This document shows positions 37,268-45,940 of a DNA stretch of 64,000 nt, one piece after another. The position numbers and the translations under genes are program-made. Origin of the DNA: Verrucomicrobiia bacterium (GTDB lineage Bacteria; Verrucomicrobiota; Verrucomicrobiia; Limisphaerales; Fontisphaeraceae). How positions within the stretch are numbered: the stretch's first letter is position 1; every line of letters starts with the position of its first letter. The notes under the pieces were generated by a model that was not told where the DNA came from, did not search any database, and worked only from the letters and a program-made list of their open reading frames with translations. Where the stretch lies: positions 1 through 64,000 of the forward strand of contig JAOAIT010000059.1 in NCBI GenBank assembly GCA_026414565.1, given 5' to 3'.

Positions 37268-39037
37268 ATGGACAAGCAACAGGTGGCTGAGATTTTGCAG
37301 GACATCAGCGTCCTGCTGGAGTTGAAAGGCGAAAATCCCTTCAAGGCCCGCGCCTATGCCAACGCCGCCCGCGCCCTGCTCGCCCTCGAGGAACCCCTGG
37401 AAAAAGTGGTGGCCGAGCAGCGCCTCGGGCAAATCAAAGGCATCGGCGACGCCCTGCAGGAAAAAATCACCCTCCTGGTCACCACCGGCCACCTGCCCTA
37501 TTACGATGAATTAAAAGCCTCCATTCCCCCGGGCTTGCGGGAGCTTCTGACCATCCCCGGCCTCGGCCCCAAAAAAATCAAGGCGCTCCATGAAAAATTG
37601 GGCGTGGACGATGTGGCCAAACTGGAAGCCGCCTGCCATGCCGGCCAGGTGGCCACGCTGGATGGTTTTGGCGAAAAAACCCAGGCCAAACTTCTCGAAG
37701 GCATCGCCTTCCGGCGCCAATATGCCTCACGTCATCGCCTGGATCTGGCGCTGCACGCCGCCGAGCCTATTCTGGAAGCCCTCCGCGCCCACCCCGACGT
37801 CATCCGCTGCAGCACCGCGGGCAGTCTCCGCCGCTGGAAGGAAGTCATCGGCGACGTGGATTTCCTCGCTTCCTCCAAAACCCCCGCTGCCGTGATTGAT
37901 TTTTTTACCCGCCTGCCCGGCATCATGGCCATCCAGGCCAAAGGCGAAACCAAGGCCAGCGTCCTGCTGGAGGGCGGACTCCAGGCCGATTTGCGGGTGG
38001 TCAGCGAGGCCGAATACCCCTTCGCTCTGGCCTATTTCACCGGCAGCAAGGAGCACAACATCGTGATGCGCCAGCGCGCCATCCAGCGCGGCTTGCGGCT
38101 CAACGAATACGGCCTGTTTCGCTCCCAGGACGAAACCCGGGATCCCGCCTTGCGCCTGGATTGCCGCACCGAGGAGGACATCTTCGCCGCGCTCGGCCTG
38201 GCCTACATCCCGCCGGAACTGCGCGAGGACCGGGGCGAATTTGCCGCCGCGGAAAAGGGGCCACTCCCCCGCCTCCTGGAATGGACAGACCTGCGCGGCT
38301 CTCTGCACAACCATTCCAACTGGAGCGACGGCCAGCACACCCTCCGCGAAATTGCCCACCACGCCGAGGAGCTGGGCTTCGCTTATTGGGCCATCACCGA
38401 CCACTCCCGCGCCTCGTTTCAAGCCCACGGCCTGGAGCCGCTTAAGGTGCGCGAGCAAATCCAGGCCATCACCGACCTGAACCGCCAACTGGCGGCCGAG
38501 GGCAAGGAAGTGCGCCTGCTCACTGGCATCGAGGTGGACATCCTGGCCGGCGGCAAATTGGATTTGCCGGATGATCTGCTCGCGGAGCTGGAGGTGGTGG
38601 TGGCCAGCATCCATCAGGGTTTTAGCCAGAATGAAGCCGAAAATACCAAACGCCTCATCGCCGCCGCCCAAAACCGCTGGGTCCACGTCCTGGGCCATCC
38701 CACCGGGCGTTTGTTGCTGGAACGCGAGCCTTACAAGGTCAATCTGGAGGCGGTCATTGACGCCTGCGCCGAAACCGGCACCTGGATCGAGTTGAACGCC
38801 AACCCCTACCGCTTCGACATGGACTGGCGGTGGTGGCCGCTGGCCAAATCCAAAGGCGTCAAGTGCGTCATCAACCCCGACGCCCACCGCCACGAGCACG
38901 CCGGCTATTTGCGCCTCGGCGCGCACCTCGCGCGCAAGGGCTGGCTCGAAAAAGCCGATGTCATCAACACCCTGCCCCTGCCCCAACTGCTCCCCGCCTT
39001 GAAGGAGGGCAAACGCCTCCGCCGGGCCAAAGGCTGA
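37268..39037 (+). CDS. polX: DNA polymerase/3'-5' exonuclease PolX
   Basis: 589 residues, the standard bacterial PolX size. Order: a helix-hairpin-helix N-terminus ('IPGLGPKKIKALHEKLG'), the nucleotidyltransferase palm with 'GSLRRWKEVIGDVDFLAS' (catalytic Asp pair) and the third Asp in 'GLQADLRVVSE', then a PHP domain with all metal motifs visible ('LHNHSNWSDG', 'WAITDHSRA', 'TGIEVDIL', 'VASIHQGF', 'VLGHPTGRL' and 'INPDAHRHEHAG'). It fills short gaps in base excision repair and has exonuclease activity from the PHP domain. The start at 37268 is the first Met of the family; upstream the frame overlaps the permease. Confidence 0.97.
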   Translation: MDKQQVAEILQDISVLLELKGENPFKARAYANAARALLALEEPLEKVVAEQRLGQIKGIGDALQEKITLLVTTGHLPYYDELKASIPPGLRELLTIPGLGPKKIKALHEKLGVDDVAKLEAACHAGQVATLDGFGEKTQAKLLEGIAFRRQYASRHRLDLALHAAEPILEALRAHPDVIRCSTAGSLRRWKEVIGDVDFLASSKTPAAVIDFFTRLPGIMAIQAKGETKASVLLEGGLQADLRVVSEAEYPFALAYFTGSKEHNIVMRQRAIQRGLRLNEYGLFRSQDETRDPALRLDCRTEEDIFAALGLAYIPPELREDRGEFAAAEKGPLPRLLEWTDLRGSLHNHSNWSDGQHTLREIAHHAEELGFAYWAITDHSRASFQAHGLEPLKVREQIQAITDLNRQLAAEGKEVRLLTGIEVDILAGGKLDLPDDLLAELEVVVASIHQGFSQNEAENTKRLIAAAQNRWVHVLGHPTGRLLLEREPYKVNLEAVIDACAETGTWIELNANPYRFDMDWRWWPLAKSKGVKCVINPDAHRHEHAGYLRLGAHLARKGWLEKADVINTLPLPQLLPALKEGKRLRRAKG

Positions 39038-39200
39038 TCGGTCCCGTTTGAAAAACAGCACGCTGCCGCCCATCCCAGATCAGCCGACCCACGGCTCACA
39101 ACCCCAAGAACGCCCACACCTCCCCCCACCCCAACGCCACCACCCCGCCTTTCCTTCAGCCCGGCATGCCCCGGGAAACTAGCCCGCCGGGAAAAAGACT

Positions 39201-41810
39201 TCAGGACCCGCCCGGCAGCCGCCCCAGCCAGCGGGCCACCGATTCGCGCTCCTCCGCCTCCAAGCGGCGGCGCTTGTTCAAAAAATGCTCATACTTGGCC
39301 TTCTCCTGCGGCGTCCAGGCGTTGGCCTCCACATAATCCCCCGCAAATGGCACCAGTAAATCAATCCAGCAGGCGAGCTTGTCCCATTCTTCGCGCGTAA
39401 GCGCAACCCCGTAATGGCCTTGTTGCAAAAGCCCCATAAGCTGGCTCCGCGCAGCACCGGCGGCATACGGCGGCAGCGGTGAGGGCACGGATTGCGAGGA
39501 TATCCACGAAACCAGACGCCCCTCCGGCTGACCGCGATACGGCCCAGGACGATTGCCTTCGCGTTCCTGAAAACTTTGCGTCAGATTCAAATAGGCTTCG
39601 CTCCAATGACGCCGCGCCACCGGATCCGTGACCGCACGGCTCAGCAAACTGAACGCATTGGTGGAGGCCTCATCGGCCCGCCGCGCCACAACCCCCTCTC
39701 CCAGCCAGCGGGCTCCCGGCATCATCTCTTCACTCCGATGATGACACCGGATGCAATGCCGGTCCAAAATGGGCTGAATTTCGCGGGTAAAACTGAATCC
39801 CCGCGGCGGCCCATAAAAAGGCCTCAACTCCTCCGGCCCGGCCCGCTGGGCCAGCGTGGGCCGGGTCACCGGCGGCGCGGTGTTCTTATGCTCGTGGCAA
39901 CCCACGCACGAAGCCACTTCCCCCGGCTGCAGGGTGGACCAACTGCGCATGGTCTGAACCACAAACCCCCGGGCATCCAGCGCTTGAAAATAAACCGGCG
40001 TCCGGGCGGGCACGTAAAATGCAGCCGACCCGTCCGCATGTACCCGCGCCTGACCCAGCACGCGTTTGACATCCCAACTGCCGTTGCCAATCGCTATCGG
40101 GGTGCTGATGAGCGCCCCGCCCCCCGGTCCCCCGCTGTGGTTCTCCCCAATCCCGGCCGCCCTAAACTCCAAAGCCACCACCCGCAACTGTTCAATGGTG
40201 CCTCGCGGCACTCCCGCCAGCCCCGGCCCGGCATACACGTCCTGCAAATAAAACACCGCGTTGGTTTTCCGATAATCCACCCGCGCCGGCTGCACCACCG
40301 GCCGGCGGCGCGGCCGCAGCGGCACCGGATGCTGCACCGCGCACCGCACATCCCCCGCCAGCCATTCCCGCCGCCCGGCACGATCCATGTAATAAAGGCT
40401 GAAATGCGCGTCTCCCCGCCCTTGATCGTGGCTCCAGCCCAACGGAGCATAACTGACCAGATACTCGTTTTCGTTCAAGGGATAAGGATGCTGGAACAGC
40501 TCCCCCTCCTGACCGTAGGCATCTATCCGTTCCGCCCGGGTCACCCGCTCAGGCGCAATCAATGTCACCCCCGCGTTCTCCTGCCGCCCTCGCGCCGGAT
40601 CAATAATGGCCAGCTTGCCGGTTTGCGGCGAGTGATGCCCGCAAAGAATCGCCAGAACTTTCTGTGTGCCCGGTATCTGCCGGGCATGGGTGATGACCGT
40701 GGGAAACCACGAATTGTTGCCATAAAACTCCGTTTGCCCCGTGCCGTCAGGATTCATTTGAAACAGGGCCTGCGGAAATATCTGCCCCCGATCATTGTAA
40801 TCCCAGCGCGTGTATAAAACCCGTCCATCCTCCGTCACCGTCGGAAATACCGTGTGCACCTGATCCACCCCCAGCCGGCGGATGAACTGCCCGTTGGCAT
40901 CGCAGGTGTAAAGATTGCTGACCTCCGTCCAAAAACAATCCACCGTTTGCACACAACGGGTCGAAGAAAATATTATATCCCCATTCGGCAGGTAGGCCGG
41001 CTCATAATCGGCACACCCCGCCCCCGCCGTAAGCTGGCGGACCTGCCCCTCCGGCAGCGACATCTCATAGAGATGGTAATCATCCTCATTCAGATGCTTT
41101 TTCCACGCGAAGAGTATTTTCCGCCCGTCGAATGACACCTCCGGATCCCTGATGACGCCCCCCTCATCCGCCAGCAAAACGCGCACCCTCCCATAAAGTC
41201 CATCCATCTCGAGCAGACACAAGGCGGCGCCCGGCAAAAAATGGCGTTCATGCTGCGCATCAGACTGCCCTTCCGTGTAGGCAAAAAACGACGGGCGTAT
41301 CGTGCGGCGCCGCGTGAACACCACCGCCGGCGCTTCCCGCATCAGCGTTTGCAGGCGGACGGCCCGCCGCGCCTCGGCCGCCTGCCGGTAAAGCGCCAGC
41401 CACTCCTCGGCCCCGGCCGCCTTGCCGCGCTGATTGAGCTGGGCATATTTCTCCTGCAAGGCTCGGCCGGCCGGCCCCAGCTCGGCCAGTACCCGCTCCA
41501 CCATCTTCCTTTCCCTCTCCCCGGCCGGGCGCACAAACCAATCCGCAAAATCCACCCCCGCATCCTGCAGCGTCCAATCCCACTCCATCGGAAAATCCCG
41601 CTCCACCTGCAGCCAGAGCGCCCGACTGGCCTGGCGGCGCTGGGCTTCCGGCAAGGCCGCCTCTGCCAGACGCGCGCGGCTGGCCGCCATGGTCTCCACC
41701 CATCCGGCTCGCTTGACGTAATACGACTCCACGGCTCCAGCCGCCCTGAGCGGTAATCCCACCATCCCCGCCAGCAACAGCAGCCCCACCCAATGTCCAC
41801 TTCGCCTCAT
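39201..41810 (-). CDS. Exported HzsA-related dihaem propeller protein
   Basis: 869 residues with a signal peptide ('GHWVGLLLLAGMVGLPLRAA'). The middle is a TolB/WD40-like propeller ('GVIRDPEVSFDGRKILFAWK', 'DYEPAYLPNGDIIFSSTR', 'FPTVTEDGRVLYTRWDYND'). The C-terminal part carries two haem c motifs, C635-VGC-H639 and C686-IRC-H690, so it should bind two covalent haems. The domain order matches the hydrazine synthase alpha-subunit (HzsA) related family found outside anammox bacteria, whose function is unknown; hydrazine synthesis is not implied. Solitary, with divergent DUF456 gene upstream. Confidence 0.85.
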   Translation of the reverse strand: MRRSGHWVGLLLLAGMVGLPLRAAGAVESYYVKRAGWVETMAASRARLAEAALPEAQRRQASRALWLQVERDFPMEWDWTLQDAGVDFADWFVRPAGERERKMVERVLAELGPAGRALQEKYAQLNQRGKAAGAEEWLALYRQAAEARRAVRLQTLMREAPAVVFTRRRTIRPSFFAYTEGQSDAQHERHFLPGAALCLLEMDGLYGRVRVLLADEGGVIRDPEVSFDGRKILFAWKKHLNEDDYHLYEMSLPEGQVRQLTAGAGCADYEPAYLPNGDIIFSSTRCVQTVDCFWTEVSNLYTCDANGQFIRRLGVDQVHTVFPTVTEDGRVLYTRWDYNDRGQIFPQALFQMNPDGTGQTEFYGNNSWFPTVITHARQIPGTQKVLAILCGHHSPQTGKLAIIDPARGRQENAGVTLIAPERVTRAERIDAYGQEGELFQHPYPLNENEYLVSYAPLGWSHDQGRGDAHFSLYYMDRAGRREWLAGDVRCAVQHPVPLRPRRRPVVQPARVDYRKTNAVFYLQDVYAGPGLAGVPRGTIEQLRVVALEFRAAGIGENHSGGPGGGALISTPIAIGNGSWDVKRVLGQARVHADGSAAFYVPARTPVYFQALDARGFVVQTMRSWSTLQPGEVASCVGCHEHKNTAPPVTRPTLAQRAGPEELRPFYGPPRGFSFTREIQPILDRHCIRCHHRSEEMMPGARWLGEGVVARRADEASTNAFSLLSRAVTDPVARRHWSEAYLNLTQSFQEREGNRPGPYRGQPEGRLVSWISSQSVPSPLPPYAAGAARSQLMGLLQQGHYGVALTREEWDKLACWIDLLVPFAGDYVEANAWTPQEKAKYEHFLNKRRRLEAEERESVARWLGRLPGGS

Positions 41811-41886
41811 GTCTTTATTATGGACGTAATTGAAGGATATTTATTGCTGTTGAATCCTCATTATTTTTCACCGCCTGGCCTGTGCC

Positions 41887-42435
41887 ATGACCTCCATGTA
41901 TATTGAACTCATGGACGCGGAACAAATCCTTGGGTTGGTTCTAGCCCTGATGATCATGGGGGTGGCAGTGCTTGGAGCGCTGTTGCCCGGCTTGCCCAGC
42001 ACCCCGCTGATCGTAGTCGCCCTGCTGGGCCATAAACTCTACTTCGGCGAGGACAGCGCGCGCTGGTGGGTGCTGGCCGTACTGCTGCTCCTTGCCGGTC
42101 TGGCAACAGCCATGGAGTATCTGGCCACACTCCTCGGCGCAAAGAAAATGGGGGCATCCCGTTGGGGAATGTTCGGCGCCATGGCCGGCCTGGTGATCGG
42201 CCTGGGCGCAGGCGCCTTGATCGGATTGGTGGGAGGGCTGGTGGGGCTCCTCATTGGCCCCTTGCTGGGCGCAGTGGTGTTGGAGTCCATCAAGGGACGA
42301 CCCAAACCAGAGGCCTGGCGCGCCGGTCTGGGAGCGGCCCTGGGCGTGCTGGCGGGAGCTGTGGGCAAAGTCCTCGTCTCCCTTCTCATCGCCCTGGTTT
42401 TTACCGTGGAGGTTCTCTGGCAGACACTCCGCTGA
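41887..42435 (+). CDS. DUF456 membrane protein
   Basis: About 182 residues, almost all hydrophobic and Gly-rich. 'LALMIMGVAVLGALLPGLPS' with 'TPLIVVALLGHKLYFGE' forms the family's first pair of helices, and 'IGLVGGLVGLLIGPLLGAVV' with 'RPKPEAWRAGLGAALGVLAG' the Gly-zipper second half. Starts at 41887, 41896 or 41911 are all possible. The DUF456 role is unknown. Its 76-base gap with the divergent HzsA-type gene is AT-rich and likely holds both promoters, though I could not pick them out reliably. Confidence 0.85.
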   Translation: MTSMYIELMDAEQILGLVLALMIMGVAVLGALLPGLPSTPLIVVALLGHKLYFGEDSARWWVLAVLLLLAGLATAMEYLATLLGAKKMGASRWGMFGAMAGLVIGLGAGALIGLVGGLVGLLIGPLLGAVVLESIKGRPKPEAWRAGLGAALGVLAGAVGKVLVSLLIALVFTVEVLWQTLR

Positions 42436-42523
42436 GCGCCGGAATCCGCAAAACCACCCTCCCCGCCCGCCGCAGGGCGCAGGCGCCAGGGGTATTTCCG
42501 CCGGGCCAGGAGCGCGCGCCAAT

Positions 42524-43204
42524 CTACCGCTTCTCCCGCACCACAATCTCTTGCGGCGCCTTGTTTTTGGCCACCGCACCGGCCGGCAATACCCCCCGCC
42601 AGTTGGTGCACGGATAAACCACCGAATCCCGGCCAATAATACTCCCGGGATTAAGCACGGAATTACACCCAATCTGCGCGCGATCACCAATCAACGCCCC
42701 AAACTTGCGCAGCCCCGTATCCACCAACCGACCCTCCACCATCACCGTCACATGGCCGGGCACCAGTTTCAAATTGGATAAAATGACCCCCGCCCCCAGG
42801 TGCGCCTTGTGGCCGAGGATGGAATCCCCCACATAATTGAAATGCGGCACCTCGCACCCGTTGAACAGCAGCGCATTCTTCAGCTCGCAGGAATTCCCCA
42901 CCACGCAACCATCGCCAACAATCACATTCTCGCGAATGTACGCATTGTGCCGAATCTGGCAGTTGCGCCCAATAATCGCCGGCCCCTTGATCATCGCCCC
43001 GTCCTCCACCACCGTGCCTTCGCCAATAAACACCCGCTCCCCAATGTAGGCCACGCCCTCGCAGCGGTTTTTCAAGACGGGTTGAACCCGATCCTTCAGA
43101 TAATCCGCCAGCCGCGCCAGGGCTTCCCACGCATTTTGGCAGCCGGCAAAAACTTCGGCATGTTCCGTCTGGCTCAAGTCAAACAAGGCATCCGGTGCAA
43201 ACAT
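42524..43204 (-). CDS. Left-handed beta-helix (hexapeptide repeat) nucleotidyl/acyltransferase-like protein
   Basis: 226 residues. From about residue 50 the sequence is made of hexapeptide repeats ('GERVFIGEGTVVEDGAMIKG', 'IIGRNCQIRHNAYIRENVIV', 'CVVGNSCELKNALLFNGCEV'), giving a left-handed beta helix that resembles the C-terminal half of GlmU-type UDP-GlcNAc pyrophosphorylase/acetyltransferases. The nucleotidyl domain is absent. It likely transfers an acyl group to a sugar or sugar nucleotide; 'SNLKLVPGHV' matches the GlmU-like active-site rim. Solitary on the minus strand. Confidence 0.87.
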   Translation of the reverse strand: MFAPDALFDLSQTEHAEVFAGCQNAWEALARLADYLKDRVQPVLKNRCEGVAYIGERVFIGEGTVVEDGAMIKGPAIIGRNCQIRHNAYIRENVIVGDGCVVGNSCELKNALLFNGCEVPHFNYVGDSILGHKAHLGAGVILSNLKLVPGHVTVMVEGRLVDTGLRKFGALIGDRAQIGCNSVLNPGSIIGRDSVVYPCTNWRGVLPAGAVAKNKAPQEIVVREKR

Positions 43205-43363
43205 GCGTCCAGCCTAAATCAAGGATGAGAGGCCGAAAATCCAAAATTTGCTTGAGCCGCAACGATGAATGGCTTACCCATGCAGCAAAGCTCCCGCCTC
43301 TGGTCCCCTGCCATGGGCCCATGAAGCCGGGGAGCCGCTGTAACACGTTTCCATACTTACGCC

Positions 43364-44908
43364 ATGAACATGTCATCCACGCTGCAGGCCGCGCTGGCGG
43401 GCCTCCTCCTCGGAACCTGGGCCGCCGGGGCCGCCACCACGCCCGAAACCCGCACGCTCTCCCGGGCCGCCCTCCTGGACAAAATCCGCGGCGGCTGGGC
43501 CGGACAAATGATCGGGGTGGCCTACGGCGCCCCCACGGAGTTTCGCTCGCAGGGCAAAATTCTGGAAACAAATCTCGTGTGGAAGGAGGGCATGTTGGAA
43601 AACACCATTCACCAGGATGATTTGTACGTGGAAATGACCTTCGCCAAAGTCATGGACGACCTCGGCCTCAAGGCCACCAGCCGCGACTACGGCCGCGCCT
43701 TCCGCGATTCCAAATACCATCTCTGGCATGCCAATGCCGGCGCCCGCCGGGCCTTGAATCAGGGCATCGATGCCCCCTGGTCAGGACATCCCCGCTATAA
43801 TTTCCATGCCAACGACATTGACTTCCAGATCGAGGCCGACTTCATCGGCCTGATGTGCCCCGGCCTGCCCCGCGAATCCAATAAATATTGTGACCGCGTC
43901 GGACGCGTCATGAATTACGGCGACGGCCTCTACGGCGGCATGTTCGTCTGCGGCATGTACGCCGTGGCGTACTTCGAAAACAACCCCCGCCGCGTGGTGG
44001 AAGCCGGTTACGCCTGCATCCCCCCCCAAAGCGAGTACGGAAAGCTCATCAAAGACGTGCTCGACTGGCATGCCCTCCACCCCAATGACTGGCGGAAAAC
44101 TTGGCAGTTGATTCAAGACAAATGGGACAAGGACGACCCCTGCCCCGATGGCGCCCTCACCGCCTTCAACATTGATGCCAAGTTGAACGGCGCCTACATC
44201 GCCATGGGTCTGCTCTACGGCCAGGGAGATTTTGAAAAAACCATGGAAATCTCCACCCGCTGCGGCCAGGACAGCGATTGCAACCCCTCCAGCGCCGCCG
44301 GCGTCCTCGGGGTCATGCTCGGCTACTCGGCCATCCCCGCCCAATTCAAAGCCGAAATGCCGGCCCTGGAAAACAAAAAGTTCGATTACACCGACTATTC
44401 CTTCAAGGATATCGTGGCTTCCACCGAAAAACGCGCCCTGCAGCTCATCCGCGCCACCGGCGGCAAAGTCAGCGAGACGGAGGTCACCGTCAAACTGCAA
44501 AAGCCCTCCGCGCCCAAATTGGAACAATGGAGTCCCGGCAAACCCGTGCGCCGCCTCGGCGTCACCGACAAGGCCTGGGAATGGATTGGCCCGTGGCGCA
44601 CCGACAAAAATCTCAAAGTGGCCGAGGGCGTGGGCATGTCCACCGTGCTCAAGTTTGACGGCGTGGCCGTCGCCGTCCTCGGCGTCCTCAACGACCAGGG
44701 CGCGCGCGCGGATGTTTATGTGGACGGCCGCAAACAAAAGCTGCCGCTCGACGCCTACATCGTCCCCAACACCCATGACAACGTCCTGTGGCAAATTTAC
44801 GGGCTTAAACCAGGGCCGCACACCCTGACCATCGTCCCCAACGGAACGGCCGACAACCGCTCCAAAGGCCGGCGCATCGCCATCCGCGAGGCCGTGATCT
44901 ACCAATAA
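43364..44908 (+). CDS. Exported ADP-ribosylglycohydrolase-family enzyme with C-terminal beta-sandwich
   Basis: 514 residues. Residues 5-24 form a signal peptide ('LAGLLLGTWAAGAATT'). The PF03747 fold follows: 'IRGGWAGQMIGVAYGAPTEF' (residues 41-60), 'NTIHQDDLYVEM' with Asp85-Asp86, and 'CGQDSDCNPSSAAGVLGVML' with Asp303/Asp305; these are the di-metal ligands of the DraG family, although the usual GD of the first motif is GQ here. Residues about 405-514 are a beta-sandwich ('GVAVAVLGVLNDQGARADVY'), as in secreted carbohydrate-acting proteins. Twenty-one bases before a ribose-type ABC operon, so it probably frees ribose or a ribosyl compound outside the cytoplasm (inference). Confidence 0.88.
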   Translation: MNMSSTLQAALAGLLLGTWAAGAATTPETRTLSRAALLDKIRGGWAGQMIGVAYGAPTEFRSQGKILETNLVWKEGMLENTIHQDDLYVEMTFAKVMDDLGLKATSRDYGRAFRDSKYHLWHANAGARRALNQGIDAPWSGHPRYNFHANDIDFQIEADFIGLMCPGLPRESNKYCDRVGRVMNYGDGLYGGMFVCGMYAVAYFENNPRRVVEAGYACIPPQSEYGKLIKDVLDWHALHPNDWRKTWQLIQDKWDKDDPCPDGALTAFNIDAKLNGAYIAMGLLYGQGDFEKTMEISTRCGQDSDCNPSSAAGVLGVMLGYSAIPAQFKAEMPALENKKFDYTDYSFKDIVASTEKRALQLIRATGGKVSETEVTVKLQKPSAPKLEQWSPGKPVRRLGVTDKAWEWIGPWRTDKNLKVAEGVGMSTVLKFDGVAVAVLGVLNDQGARADVYVDGRKQKLPLDAYIVPNTHDNVLWQIYGLKPGPHTLTIVPNGTADNRSKGRRIAIREAVIYQ

Positions 44909-44929
44909 CCCACTCCCTCCGGCTTCCCC

Positions 44930-45910
44930 ATGAATCCCTCCCCTTTCCATCCCCGGCAAAGGCTGTTGACCCTCGGGCTGGCCGGCCTCGCCGCCGCCGC
45001 GCTGCTCCTGGCCCCTGCCGGCTGCGAGCGCAAGGCCGCCGACGGGCCGCGCAAACCGCGCATCGCCCTGGTGATGAAGTCGCTGGCCAACGAGTTCTTC
45101 CTGACCATGGAAAACGGCGCCCGCGCCCACCAGAAGGCCAACGCCAATAAATACGAGCTGCTGGCCAACGGCATCAAGGACGAGCTGGATGTGGGCCGCC
45201 AGATTGACCTGGTCGAACAGATGATCGCCCAGCGGGTGGATGCCATTGTCATCGCACCGGCCGACTCCAAGGCCCTGGTGCCCGTCTGCAAAAAAGCCCG
45301 GCAGGCCGGCATCCGCGTCGTGAACATTGACAACAAATTTGATGCCGGCGTGCTCGCCCAAAGCGGCGTCAAGTTTCCCTTCGTCGGCCCGGACAATCGC
45401 AAAGGCGCCCGCATGGTGGGCGAGTACCTCGCCAAACACCTCAAACCCGGCGATGAAGTCGCCATCATCGAAGGTGCCCCCAACGCCTTCAACGCCATCC
45501 AGCGCAAGCTCGGTTTCGAGGACGCCATGAAAGCCGCCGGCATGAAGGTGGTCAGCTCGCAAAGCGGCTACTGGGAAACAGACAAGGCCAACAAAGTCGC
45601 CGCGGCCATCATCAACGAATACCCCAACCTCAAAGCCTTCCTCTGCGCCAACGACAGCATGGCCTTGGGCGTGGTGGCGGCCTTGCGCGATGCCGGCAAA
45701 CTCGACCGCATCCGGGTCGTGGGCTACGACAACATTGCCGCCGTGCGCCAACTGCTCAAAGAAGGGCGCGTCCTCGCCACCGCCGACCAGCACGCCGATC
45801 AGTTGGCCGTCTTTGGCATCGAATACGCCCTCGAAATGTTGCATTCGCAGGCCGCCCCATCCGACCGGGAAACCCCCGTGGATTTGATCACCGCCGCCTC
45901 GCTCAAGTAA
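44930..45910 (+). CDS. rbsB: Ribose-type ABC transporter substrate-binding lipoprotein
   Basis: 326 residues. A lipobox 'LLLAPAGC' marks a lipid-anchored precursor. The periplasmic-binding-protein fold shows 'RIALVMKSLANEFFLTMENG', 'VDAIVIAPADSKALVPVCKK', 'VVNIDNKFDA' and 'GYDNIAAVRQLLKEGRVLAT', the RbsB pattern. It captures a pentose or related sugar and delivers it to RbsC. It is followed by rbsA, rbsC and rbsK. Confidence 0.93.
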   Translation: MNPSPFHPRQRLLTLGLAGLAAAALLLAPAGCERKAADGPRKPRIALVMKSLANEFFLTMENGARAHQKANANKYELLANGIKDELDVGRQIDLVEQMIAQRVDAIVIAPADSKALVPVCKKARQAGIRVVNIDNKFDAGVLAQSGVKFPFVGPDNRKGARMVGEYLAKHLKPGDEVAIIEGAPNAFNAIQRKLGFEDAMKAAGMKVVSSQSGYWETDKANKVAAAIINEYPNLKAFLCANDSMALGVVAALRDAGKLDRIRVVGYDNIAAVRQLLKEGRVLATADQHADQLAVFGIEYALEMLHSQAAPSDRETPVDLITAASLK

Positions 45911-45940
45911 TTCGCCCCGCCACCCCCGTTTGCTGCGCGC

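Noticed and set aside
37727-39073. 448-codon open frame on the minus strand
   Set aside because: Antisense to polX, whose catalytic motifs are intact.
39201-41810. Hydrazine synthase (anammox) function
   Set aside because: Only the HzsA-like layout is present; no HzsB or HzsC gene is nearby and the family is common in organisms without anammox.
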